A stretch of DNA of 5,594 bases from Bacillota bacterium (GTDB lineage: Bacteria; Bacillota; Clostridia; Lachnospirales; Lachnospiraceae). Under the pieces are notes generated by a model, which saw only the letters and a list, made by a program, of their open reading frames with translations, did no database searches and was not told the DNA's origin. The position numbers and the translations under genes were made by a program. How positions within the stretch are numbered: the stretch's first letter is position 1; every line of letters starts with the position of its first letter. The DNA lies in NCBI GenBank assembly GCA_023415595.1, contig JAEZJW010000157.1, forward strand, positions 1 through 5,594, written 5' to 3'. Of this stretch, positions 1 through 5,432 are shown piece by piece.

Positions 1-616
1 TATAATTAGCCATTACGGAATCCATCAGAACCGCATCAGAGCTTCCGGTTTCCAGATCCAGCAGCGCAGTGGTGTAATCTCCGAGACTGATTACCTCGCC
101 GAGAGAATCCTTGAAGGCTTTGTTTTCCTCTGCATTTAAAGACTCTTCTGCGGAAGAACCGCTCTGAACCGCCAGCTTCTTGCCGGCCATATCTGCCATA
201 GTCTTAATCTCACTGCCATTAACTACAACCAGGGAAATGCTGTTGTCCATATAAGGCGCAGACATGGTCAGGTTCTTTAAGCGTTCATCAGTAACAGAGA
301 AGCCATTCCAGATGCAGTCGATATTCTTCGTATTCAGTTCCACTTCCTTCGTTTCCCAATCAACCGGCTGGAGTACCAGCTCCACACCCAGCTTTTCGCA
401 TACTGCGGTCGCCAGGTCAATATCGAAACCGACAATATTACCGGAATCATCACGGAAACCCATCGGTGCGAAGGAATCATCCAGACCAAGGACAAACTTC
501 TTATTATCCTTTATGTACTTCAACGAGTTATCCTTACCGCCATCCTTGGAACCACAGGCAGTCAGACTTAGTACAGTAAGTGCTGCCACAAATAAAGCGA
601 TTATTCTTTTCTTCAT
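1..616 (-). CDS. Amino-acid ABC transporter substrate-binding lipoprotein (partial, C-terminus missing)
   Basis: This is the extracellular, membrane-anchored receptor of a polar amino-acid ABC importer; it captures the substrate and delivers it to a permease and ATPase not in this window. About 205 codons are visible and the frame runs off the left edge, so perhaps 60-70 residues are missing compared with the usual 260-280. The start MKKRIIALFVAALTVLSLTAC is a lipoprotein signal with lipobox L18-T19-A20-C21; Cys21 would be lipidated. Then comes a typical family-3 binding fold: FVLGLDDSFAPMGF, GFDIDLATAVCEKLGVEL, a segment ending DCIWNGFSVTDER, and AVQSGSSAEESL at the second lobe. The ATG at 614-616 is supported by AGGAGG (622-627) five bases upstream. 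Substrate is not determined; cystine, glutamine or a general polar amino acid are all possible. The family call is firm, the specificity open. Confidence 0.93.
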   Translation of the reverse strand, partial: MKKRIIALFVAALTVLSLTACGSKDGGKDNSLKYIKDNKKFVLGLDDSFAPMGFRDDSGNIVGFDIDLATAVCEKLGVELVLQPVDWETKEVELNTKNIDCIWNGFSVTDERLKNLTMSAPYMDNSISLVVVNGSEIKTMADMAGKKLAVQSGSSAEESLNAEENKAFKDSLGEVISLGDYTTALLDLETGSSDAVLMDSVMANY

Positions 617-685
617 ATTATCCTCCTCTGACATATGGGAGTATTTATTCTCCCCATTTTTATTTTACCTTATTAGCACTTTACC

Positions 686-714
686 ATACTACCACAACAA
701 CGTATCCAATGCAA
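686..714 (-). promoter_or_regulatory. Sigma-A-type promoter of the binding-lipoprotein gene
   Basis: Read on the minus strand, TTGCAT (709-714) is followed after exactly 17 bases by TAGTAT (686-691). The bases TGG directly before the -10 make an extended -10. Transcription would start near 679, leaving a leader of about 60 nt. A small hairpin in that leader (GGGAG at 637-641 with CTCCC at 650-654) precedes the ribosome binding site. This suggests the gene is transcribed separately from the membrane-protein gene upstream. Confidence 0.55.
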
Positions 715-724
715 CATATTTCTT

Positions 725-1699
725 TTAAGATTTTACAAGAAGTATTAATGCTGCACCGGCCTCCAGATCCCCGGGATTCACCTTACCGATCAGGGTTTTC
801 GCATGAGCCATGTCGCGGGCACCTAAGCCCTCATATCGGAATACGTTGCCCTCCTCATCCACGCAGCCAACCTCAAGACCGGCAGCATTCCTCACATATC
901 CGGCAGGGGTAATAGATCCGGTGTAGCTTTCCGTCCTTCCCGTGATCTCATATATTTTACCGGAAGGAGCAATTCGCCCAAGCCTTTGATATCCGAAGCT
1001 TCCTTCCTCACACAGCATAATCAGATTCTCGTTATTAATATAAGCTACCGGCAACTGGTTTCTGCTGCCTCCGGAATAGATGGTCCTTTCATAGTCAGAC
1101 TTTACCGGTCTTAAGTCCGGATGTTCCGGGGACAAATGATCTATGTACTCCTGTCTGTAATCCGGCACGATATAGCTTCTCCCTTCTGAGAAACCACGGG
1201 TCTTATACTTGGTTCCGGTTTCAGTCCTGTGACGTGCTGCCGATAGTCCCTGTATGGTAACCTCAGCCTTGCTGCTTCTGCTCCTACTGATAACAAACGG
1301 ACGGAAACCTCTATGCCCATAGATTCTCACCAGCAGCAGGGAAAGTCCTATGCCTGCCGCAAGGTAGATGATGGTTGCAACAAATAGAAAGGTGATCCCT
1401 TTCATGAATTCACCCGTTACCCTGATATATTGGAAATCCGTCAATACAGTCGCTATTGCAGGAAATAAAACGGTTGCCCAGAAAGCATGTTTCGTAACCT
1501 GGAGCAGCTTTTTACCGCCGAGCACGATCAGTAGAACAGCCATGCTTACTGCTTCTGCAGCATATAGCAGTACAATCGTCAGCAATACTCTCTTTACCTC
1601 ATAGGGACCGTTCATCAAGGAATAATGATATAATATCCTGCCCTGGAAAAAAGCTATCACACCCTGTATCAACCATAGGAATAAAACCGTATTGATCAT
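725..1699 (-). CDS. Four-helix membrane protein with C-terminal beta-hairpin repeat domain, function unknown
   Basis: I do not recognise a named family. The 324-residue protein has four hydrophobic stretches at roughly residues 1-19, 38-60, 71-87 and 100-126, so the N-terminal 40% is membrane-embedded. Residues about 128-205 form a basic, polar linker rich in Arg, Ser and Tyr. The C-terminal part contains short repeats of the form hydrophobic-G-hydrophobic, turn, G-hydrophobic-Tyr/Phe: LGRIAPSGKIYEITG (240-254), YTGSITPAGYVRNAAG (259-274), VGCVDEEGNVFRYEG (277-291) and a shorter LIGKVNPGD (303-311). These look like successive beta-hairpins, as in small beta-flower or propeller-like clostridial domains. 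No catalytic motif is evident. The start at 1699 has only a weak AAGG upstream. It is divergent from the Crp-like gene and 108 bp upstream of the lipoprotein gene. A role as a membrane sensor or envelope protein is only a guess. Confidence 0.8.
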   Translation of the reverse strand: MINTVLFLWLIQGVIAFFQGRILYHYSLMNGPYEVKRVLLTIVLLYAAEAVSMAVLLIVLGGKKLLQVTKHAFWATVLFPAIATVLTDFQYIRVTGEFMKGITFLFVATIIYLAAGIGLSLLLVRIYGHRGFRPFVISRSRSSKAEVTIQGLSAARHRTETGTKYKTRGFSEGRSYIVPDYRQEYIDHLSPEHPDLRPVKSDYERTIYSGGSRNQLPVAYINNENLIMLCEEGSFGYQRLGRIAPSGKIYEITGRTESYTGSITPAGYVRNAAGLEVGCVDEEGNVFRYEGLGARDMAHAKTLIGKVNPGDLEAGAALILLVKS

Positions 1700-1733
1700 A
1701 TTAACCTTATCCCGCTTCTTATATAATATACTC

Positions 1734-1760
1734 GTTATATTCTATAACCTCTGGGGTCAA
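1734..1760 (-). promoter_or_regulatory. Possible promoter of the membrane-protein gene
   Basis: On the minus strand TTGACC (1755-1760) is followed by TATAAC (1734-1739) with a 15-base spacer, which is shorter than the usual 16-18. An alternative -10, TATATT, lies at 1725-1730 but has no good -35. The -35 is close to consensus; the pairing is uncertain. Confidence 0.25.
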
Positions 1761-1771
1761 AACATTATGAG

Positions 1772-1793
1772 ATATTTATTTTTTTATAAATAT
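1772..1793. repeat. AT-rich 8-6-8 inverted repeat in the divergent intergenic region
   Basis: ATATTTAT (1772-1779) and ATAAATAT (1786-1793) are perfect inverted copies separated by six T residues. The site lies 11 bp upstream of the TTGACC -35 candidate for the membrane-protein gene. It has the same arm length and spacing as the GC-richer repeat at 1897-1918. In such AT-rich DNA a chance match is quite possible. Confidence 0.35.
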
Positions 1794-1805
1794 TCATAAA
1801 TGATC

Positions 1806-1834
1806 TTTATAAAAAATTTATACCTATATATATT
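1806..1834 (+). promoter_or_regulatory. Possible promoter of the Crp-like gene
   Basis: TTTATA (1806-1811) and TATATT (1829-1834) are spaced by 17 bases, giving a start near 1841 and a leader of roughly 85 nt. The surrounding DNA is nearly pure A/T, so other pairings are possible. A short palindrome, CAGGA-T-TCCTG (1843-1853), sits at the predicted start. Confidence 0.28.
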
Positions 1835-1896
1835 TAGTAATCCAGGATTCCTGACGATATATCATGAAAAGTAACTAGGGTAGAACAAGGAACTGG

Positions 1897-1918
1897 GTAC
1901 ACAGCTATTACTGTGTAC
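1897..1918. promoter_or_regulatory. 8-6-8 palindrome before the Crp-like gene: candidate autoregulatory operator or leader hairpin
   Basis: GTACACAG (1897-1904) and CTGTGTAC (1911-1918) are perfect inverted repeats around the 6-base centre CTATTA. Two half-sites separated by six bases is the layout of binding sites for dimeric Crp/Fnr-family regulators, and the next gene encodes such a regulator. The repeat ends immediately before the GGGAGAG ribosome binding site (1919-1925), so it could instead act as an RNA hairpin next to the start of translation. Which of these applies cannot be told from sequence. Confidence 0.5.
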
Positions 1919-1927
1919 GGGAGAGAA

Positions 1928-2527
1928 ATGATGCGCGAATATTCTGAGTTAATGGAGGAACTGAGGAAGAAATATCACATACCTGAAATGGAGTTCGGGG
2001 AAGTGATGAGACTTTTTTATGCCCTGAAACAGAAGAAAGGGGAAAGATTTGTCTCAGAAGGAGAAATTCCGGGTACCATGGCCTTTATAGTGAACGGCTT
2101 ATACAAGTATTATTTCATCGATAAGACCGGAAATGAATGTATCAAGCATTTTGCCAAGGAAAAAGATTTTATGGCTTCCTATGCCAGCTTTATCGAACAA
2201 AAGCCTTCCAGCTATTATATCGAAGCACTGGAGCCTTCGGAACTGCTCGTCATAAAGTATGAGGATTATATCAGAATGATTGAACAGAATTTCAACTGGC
2301 AAAGTGTGGCCAGGAAATATGCCGAACACATGTATATCATGAAGGAGACTAGAGAAACCAGCCTGCTGAAGGATAGTGCTCCCCAGAGATATCTTCGTTT
2401 TATGAACGAGTATTCTGATATGATCGGCCGGATCAAACAGAAGGATATCGCCTCCTACTTAGGAATAGCTCCCGAGAGCCTGAGCAGATTAAAGATGAAC
2501 GACTCCGGGACATCAATTATTGGGTAA
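1928..2527 (+). CDS. Crp/Fnr-family transcriptional regulator
   Basis: A DNA-binding regulator of about 199 residues. Residues about 22-115 form the cyclic-nucleotide-binding-like beta-roll (KKGERFVSEGEIPGTMAFIVNGLYKYYF in part), followed by the long dimerisation helix around 120-145. The C-terminal helix-turn-helix is at about 167-189 (IGRIKQKDIASYLGIAPESL). The phosphate-binding Gly-Glu and Arg-Ser/Ala residues of true cAMP receptors are not seen; the matching segment reads KEKDFMASYASFIEQKPSSYY. The Cys cluster of Fnr is also absent, so the ligand is unknown and may not be cAMP. The frame is open from a GTG at 1913, but that codon lies inside the palindrome and has no ribosome binding site. 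I prefer ATG 1928 or the adjacent ATG 1931, four and seven bases after GGGAG (1919-1923). It is monocistronic, ending 24 bases before a terminator. Confidence 0.9.
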   Translation: MMREYSELMEELRKKYHIPEMEFGEVMRLFYALKQKKGERFVSEGEIPGTMAFIVNGLYKYYFIDKTGNECIKHFAKEKDFMASYASFIEQKPSSYYIEALEPSELLVIKYEDYIRMIEQNFNWQSVARKYAEHMYIMKETRETSLLKDSAPQRYLRFMNEYSDMIGRIKQKDIASYLGIAPESLSRLKMNDSGTSIIG

Positions 2528-2551
2528 GTCAGGGAATATCGGATAAAATAT

Positions 2552-2606
2552 AATCCGGACATCTTCCATACGGTAAATGACCGTTAAGGAAAATGTCCGG
2601 ATTTTT
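2552..2606 (+). terminator. Rho-independent terminator of the Crp-like gene
   Basis: AATCCGGACAT (2552-2562) pairs perfectly with ATGTCCGGATT (2593-2603), and TTTTT runs to 2606. The loop is itself structured: TTCC (2564-2567) with GGAA (2588-2591), and ACGGT (2570-2574) with ACCGT (2580-2584) around AAATG. The whole makes a tall stacked hairpin beginning 24 bases after the stop codon. Confidence 0.9.
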
Positions 2607-2714
2607 GATTATTATTCTGCCATATTCTATTCTCTGATTGTAAATAGTAATCTATTAGTAATATAAGACTACCCCAAAGATTGATTTCCTAACATATATC
2701 AATGAAATAAAGAG

Positions 2715-2743
2715 TTTATCACGTTAAAATAGAAAAATATACT
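2715..2743 (+). promoter_or_regulatory. Promoter-like pair upstream of the long hairpin
   Basis: TTTATC (2715-2720) and TATACT (2738-2743) are separated by exactly 17 bases, predicting a start near 2750, about 14 nt before the long interrupted hairpin. The stretch upstream of it (about 2608-2714) is AT-rich with stops in the frames I checked, and holds nothing else I can name. Confidence 0.35.
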
Positions 2744-2763
2744 GCTAAAGAATCTGCATAAAA

Positions 2764-2899
2764 GCTTATAAGATGTGTTGTATCATAATATACTCCTTAA
2801 GAGAAATCCTGTTTCATACAAGGTATCAGATGTGGATGCGTTTTGCTGATATCTAAGCATAGAGCAGGATTTCTTAATTATTATCACATCCATATAGGT
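2764..2899 (+). ncRNA. Candidate structured RNA or decayed palindromic element: long interrupted hairpin
   Basis: Successive segments pair in nested order: 2764-2770 with 2893-2899 (two G-T wobbles), GATGTG 2772-2777 with CACATC 2885-2890, ATAATA 2785-2790 with TATTAT 2879-2884, AGAAATCCTG 2802-2811 with CAGGATTTCT 2865-2874, and AGGTATCAG 2821-2829 with CTGATATCT 2846-2854 (one wobble). The terminal loop is 16 nt. Bulges lie mostly on the left arm. The strand is chosen only because the promoter-like pair at 2715-2743 points this way; the pairing itself is strand-neutral. It could be a small RNA, a regulatory leader for the short frame that follows, or a degraded miniature inverted-repeat element. 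I recognise no known riboswitch class. Confidence 0.4.
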
Positions 2900-3046
2900 A
2901 TGGAGGGCGCGAACTATATAAATGTCAGGGATATGACAAATTACGGATTAAGATTCAAAGAATTGGACTCAGCCTCAGTAATAGAAGCCGATGGCATATC
3001 CATTCGTCTCAGTCAGAAAAAAATCGAGTTAAACAGTAAGGTATAG
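2900..3046 (+). pseudogene. Short reading frame, possibly a remnant of a stalk-type (copper amine oxidase N-terminal-like) domain
   Basis: The 48-codon frame from ATG 2900 reads MEGANYINVRDMTNYGLRF and continues to SQKKIELNSKV. The frame stays open upstream to a TTG at 2843, but that part overlaps the long hairpin. Neither start has a convincing ribosome binding site. The pattern NYINVRDM followed by a Gly-Leu segment and a beta-rich end is reminiscent of the repeated domain in clostridial cell-wall proteins and amidases that reads roughly YVxLRDLxxLG. This is a weak resemblance by eye. It may be the tail of a decayed gene, a real small protein behind a structured leader, or a chance frame. 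Confidence 0.25.
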
Positions 3047-3061
3047 AAAAAGCTCTAGGCT

Positions 3062-3298
3062 CTATTTGATTATCGATTGTTCCTGGAATAAGGCTTCCAT
3101 TTTATCTCTATATAACTGTATTCTGCTCTTATAATTTTCTTTGTAGTTAATACGTTGCTCTTCGGTCATATTCATAAATTCAATATATTCGAGTTCACAT
3201 TTATCTAAAGTCGATCCACAATGGAAGCAGACAGCATCCGGTTTTCTGGATACCATTCGATAGTTATAACATTTTGGGCATATATAGATTCTCAGCAT
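3062..3298 (-). CDS. Small zinc-ribbon protein, function unknown
   Basis: A 78-residue protein with two CxxC knuckles, C7-P-K-C10 and C24-F-H-C27-G, forming a typical four-cysteine zinc ribbon in the first 30 residues. The rest is a charged, probably helical tail containing TEEQRINYKENYKSRI, which could mediate protein contacts. It has no membrane segment and is expected to be cytoplasmic. The ATG at 3298 is well supported by AAGGAGG (3308-3314) nine bases upstream and a near-consensus promoter at 3334-3362. It lies 124 bp downstream of the NDT/TIR-like gene on the same strand but can be transcribed alone. Similar small zinc ribbons act in transcription, translation or as partner proteins; nothing here decides between these. 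No strong terminator follows; the bases after the stop form only a weak ATAGA/TCTAT stem. Confidence 0.82.
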   Translation of the reverse strand: MLRIYICPKCYNYRMVSRKPDAVCFHCGSTLDKCELEYIEFMNMTEEQRINYKENYKSRIQLYRDKMEALFQEQSIIK

Positions 3299-3333
3299 GT
3301 TATGTAGCCTCCTTATGTATATTGACAGTAAAC

Positions 3334-3362
3334 ATTATACTATTTTATGACTTCAATGTAAA
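3334..3362 (-). promoter_or_regulatory. Strong sigma-A promoter of the zinc-ribbon gene
   Basis: On the minus strand TTTACA (3357-3362) is followed after 17 bases by a perfect TATAAT (3334-3339). The predicted start near 3327 leaves a leader of about 28 nt containing the AAGGAGG ribosome binding site. This is the best promoter in the window. Confidence 0.75.
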
Positions 3363-3422
3363 CCTTCAAATACACTTATCTCTCTATATGGAAAAATATT
3401 ATAAACATTTTGTCATCCACTA

Positions 3423-4310
3423 TTACCTGAAGGGCTGCTGACTGATCGTATAGGGCATAATTCTGCCAAGATAAGCAGCTATATTATCCAGATCGAGAAG
3501 ATCCTTACTTCTCAAAGCAATATAAAACAATCCATTTTCAAAACCCGTATTGAACGTAAATCTCATGCCCTTTTCTTTCATATAGGCAAATAAAGTGTTA
3601 TGTACCAATATTGTGAAGGCTTCGATGGTATTACCTGGTACCTCATGAATATAGAGCTCCTCTTCATAAGCATTATTGATCACCTGTACCGGAGTTTTCA
3701 GAGCTATATTTACTTTCTCATCCAGCCTTTGCAGTGAGGTAATGATGTAGTTGAACGCATTGGCATCATCTCCGCCCTTCAAAGAGATATCTTTAATCAC
3801 TTGCTCCGTGACCTTGATTTTCTCCAGGGCTGTATAGATCGGATTGTCTACGATACTATCCTCTGCACTTTTTAATGCTTCTATTGAATTTTTTATATTT
3901 TCCTTCAGTTCAATGGCTCCCTTAAAATCATTCGTATAAAATATCGTCCTCTCCGATATCGTATCAAAGGGGAGCGTACCGGAATCCTTCTGCATGATGA
4001 TAATCGCAGGCTTACGAATCGCATGCCGGAAGGCCAGTTCATACATGACATTCGCATTCAGATTTGTCAGATTCGCCACTACTAAATCCGCATTATAGAT
4101 TTCCGCAATGACCTGGTTGGTAATCGAACCTGGCATGCTCATCCGATGAGATACATGAACTTCATACTTATCGTTAATTACAGGCACGATGCATTCATCA
4201 ATCAGCCCATCGATATGCCTTCTGATCGGATCGGTTTCATTTCCGATCGGAGTAATGATGAAGCACACTTTTTTCTTTCTGTCCTGAACAAAATGATTTC
4301 CAATATCCAT
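3423..4310 (-). CDS. Nucleoside-deoxyribosyltransferase/TIR-like domain protein with an unassigned C-terminal domain
   Basis: The N-terminal ~130 residues match by eye the N-(deoxy)ribosyltransferase-like fold found in many uncharacterised bacterial proteins: strand VCFIITPIG (15-23), DPIRRHIDGLIDECIVPVI (27-45), then the signature NADLVVANLTNLNANVMYEL (73-92) with AFRHAIRKP after it. The segment GTLPFDTISERTIFY (111-125) completes it. Glu91 sits where nucleoside 2-deoxyribosyltransferases carry the catalytic Glu, and Asp75 at the conserved acidic end of the preceding strand. Related domains bind or cleave nucleotides, and several act in bacterial conflict and immunity systems. Here the substrate is unknown. 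Residues about 130-210 are helical. Residues about 215-295 form a separate alpha/beta segment I cannot assign. No signal or membrane helix is seen. AAAGGAGG (4322-4329) lies 11 bases before the ATG, a rather long spacing. An enzyme or a nucleotide sensor are both possible. Confidence 0.85.
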   Translation of the reverse strand: MDIGNHFVQDRKKKVCFIITPIGNETDPIRRHIDGLIDECIVPVINDKYEVHVSHRMSMPGSITNQVIAEIYNADLVVANLTNLNANVMYELAFRHAIRKPAIIIMQKDSGTLPFDTISERTIFYTNDFKGAIELKENIKNSIEALKSAEDSIVDNPIYTALEKIKVTEQVIKDISLKGGDDANAFNYIITSLQRLDEKVNIALKTPVQVINNAYEEELYIHEVPGNTIEAFTILVHNTLFAYMKEKGMRFTFNTGFENGLFYIALRSKDLLDLDNIAAYLGRIMPYTISQQPFR

Positions 4311-4335
4311 AAGGCTTGTCCCCTCCTTTCGATAT

Positions 4336-4359
4336 TAATTTACCACTTTTTGTAAATTA
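4336..4359. promoter_or_regulatory. 8-8-8 inverted repeat before the NDT/TIR-like gene: candidate operator
   Basis: TAATTTAC (4336-4343) and GTAAATTA (4352-4359) are perfect inverted copies around an 8-base centre. On the minus strand the repeat overlaps the -10 (TAAATT, 4337-4342) and spacer of a possible promoter whose -35 is TTGCAA (4360-4365), 17 bases apart. A repressor bound here would cover that promoter. The predicted start would fall at the edge of the ribosome binding site, which weakens the promoter call. There is no T-run after it, so it is not a good terminator for the gene upstream. Confidence 0.4.
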
Positions 4360-4379
4360 TTGCAATATGAATTTAGGTA

Positions 4380-5264
4380 CTATGCTTCCCGCAGATATTT
4401 TCTGATCCCGCTATACCCAAAACCCAGGGTTAATTTATCAATCTCTGAGTCAGATAGCACCGAGGTCTTATGATCTAAGTTTTCCAACCGGTACCCCTGT
4501 TTAAGTATCACAAATCCAAAAACCCTCATCCTTAGGGCTTTTTGGGGACAGCCATATATACACCTTAAACATAAAGCGCATTTTCCGTCAAAAACCGGAG
4601 ATTTACTCCTCATGGATATATTTCCTGTAGGGCAATTTCTCTGGCAGCTGCCACACCCATTACATTTCTCATTATAACGAATAAATCTGCCAACCAGCCT
4701 GCCACCTAATCTGGTCTTTTCAAGTTCGCCGAAGCAGGACAGCATCCGGTTGAATAAATTTGGTTTCGTCCTCCGAATTACTCCGGTTAATATCTCATGA
4801 ATCATGTGTTCCACTTTGCGGGGGAGCACTTCAAGCAGACGAATCGATAGGCTTTCCGGAGTTTGCACCAGAATATTTGAAGGCATAACAATCATGTTCT
4901 CATATCTGGTCCGAAATCCTCTCTCCCTGAGTCTTCTGATTGCATGAAGTCTGCTGGCGAGATTAGGTGTCGTCTCACCACCGCCGGATACAGAGATGAC
5001 AACCGCCGGAATTCCATTCCTTATCGGCAATTCCTTAATCAGCTCATAGACCGGTTCAGGTGCATTCAATGCATAGACCGGGAATAAAACCACCAACAGA
5101 TCCGATTTAACAGCGGTATACTTATTACGATGGTCAATCTCATGCCGCCATACTTCCAAGCCGTTTTTCCGGAATCCTGACTCAAATTCATCAGCTACTC
5201 TTTTCGTCCCTCCGGTCCCAGTAAAATAAATTAGTTCAACCACCTTGGGTTTTCTGTATATCAT
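4380..5264 (-). CDS. EFR1-type flavodoxin/2[4Fe-4S] ferredoxin fusion protein
   Basis: A 294-residue cytoplasmic redox protein. The N-terminal half is a flavodoxin-like domain with the FMN phosphate loop YFTGTGGTKRVADEF (13-27), FPVYALNAPEPVYEL (61-75) and the SVSGGGE turn (91-97). The C-terminal half carries two complete 4Fe-4S motifs: C201-C204-C207-C211-P and C229-C232-C235-C239-P, as in bacterial ferredoxins. This domain order and length fit the EFR1 family common in clostridia. It is expected to pass electrons between FMN and iron-sulfur clusters; partner enzymes are unknown. The ATG at 5264 follows AGAGGT (5273-5278) by eight bases. That ribosome binding site overlaps a 10-bp palindrome CTCTATAGAG (5275-5284). 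All eight cluster cysteines are present, so it looks intact. The next gene starts 69 bp after its stop, possibly with partial read-through. Confidence 0.92.
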   Translation of the reverse strand: MIYRKPKVVELIYFTGTGGTKRVADEFESGFRKNGLEVWRHEIDHRNKYTAVKSDLLVVLFPVYALNAPEPVYELIKELPIRNGIPAVVISVSGGGETTPNLASRLHAIRRLRERGFRTRYENMIVMPSNILVQTPESLSIRLLEVLPRKVEHMIHEILTGVIRRTKPNLFNRMLSCFGELEKTRLGGRLVGRFIRYNEKCNGCGSCQRNCPTGNISMRSKSPVFDGKCALCLRCIYGCPQKALRMRVFGFVILKQGYRLENLDHKTSVLSDSEIDKLTLGFGYSGIRKYLREA

Positions 5265-5289
5265 AATAAGTTACCTCTATAGAGATATG

Positions 5290-5353
5290 TATTAGGAAAT
5301 CAATTTCAATTATATTCATTCCTAATAAATAATTAACTGGATAATTATTACTA
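5290..5353 (-). promoter_or_regulatory. Promoter/operator region of the EFR1-type gene
   Basis: On the minus strand a perfect TATAAT (5309-5314) has GTTAAT (5332-5337) 17 bases upstream as a weak -35. The -10 lies inside a 9-bp perfect inverted repeat, TATTAGGAA (5290-5298) and TTCCTAATA (5319-5327), with 20 bases between the arms. Just upstream of the -35, GGATAATTATTACTA (5339-5353) matches the 7-1-7 Fur-box consensus TGATAATnATTATCA at 11 of 14 defined positions or slightly better depending on alignment. Iron control would suit an iron-sulfur protein, but AT-rich DNA gives such matches by chance. Confidence 0.4.
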
Positions 5354-5432
5354 TAAAATTACACCGAGTGGAAAATATATGGTTCGGTTTAGAATACACT
5401 TCTGAAATTCGGAATACTTACAATGAGTAAAA

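Noticed and set aside
264..728. Plus-strand open frame of 154 codons
   Set aside because: It lies antisense to the binding-lipoprotein gene, whose signal peptide, lipobox and family motifs are clear; the plus-strand product has low-complexity Ser/Thr/Phe content and no ribosome binding site.
1368..1604. Plus-strand open frame of 78 codons
   Set aside because: Antisense shadow of the membrane-helix region of the minus-strand gene; no recognisable features.
2099..2329. Minus-strand open frame of 76 codons
   Set aside because: Antisense to the middle of the Crp-like gene, which has clear family features.
3322..3350. Plus-strand TTGACA followed after 17 bases by TTATGA
   Set aside because: The -35 is perfect but the -10 is poor and no plus-strand gene or RNA follows; the same DNA is better read as the minus-strand promoter and leader of the zinc-ribbon gene.
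4146..4355. Plus-strand open frame of 69 codons
   Set aside because: Antisense to the start of the NDT/TIR-like gene and without a supported start.
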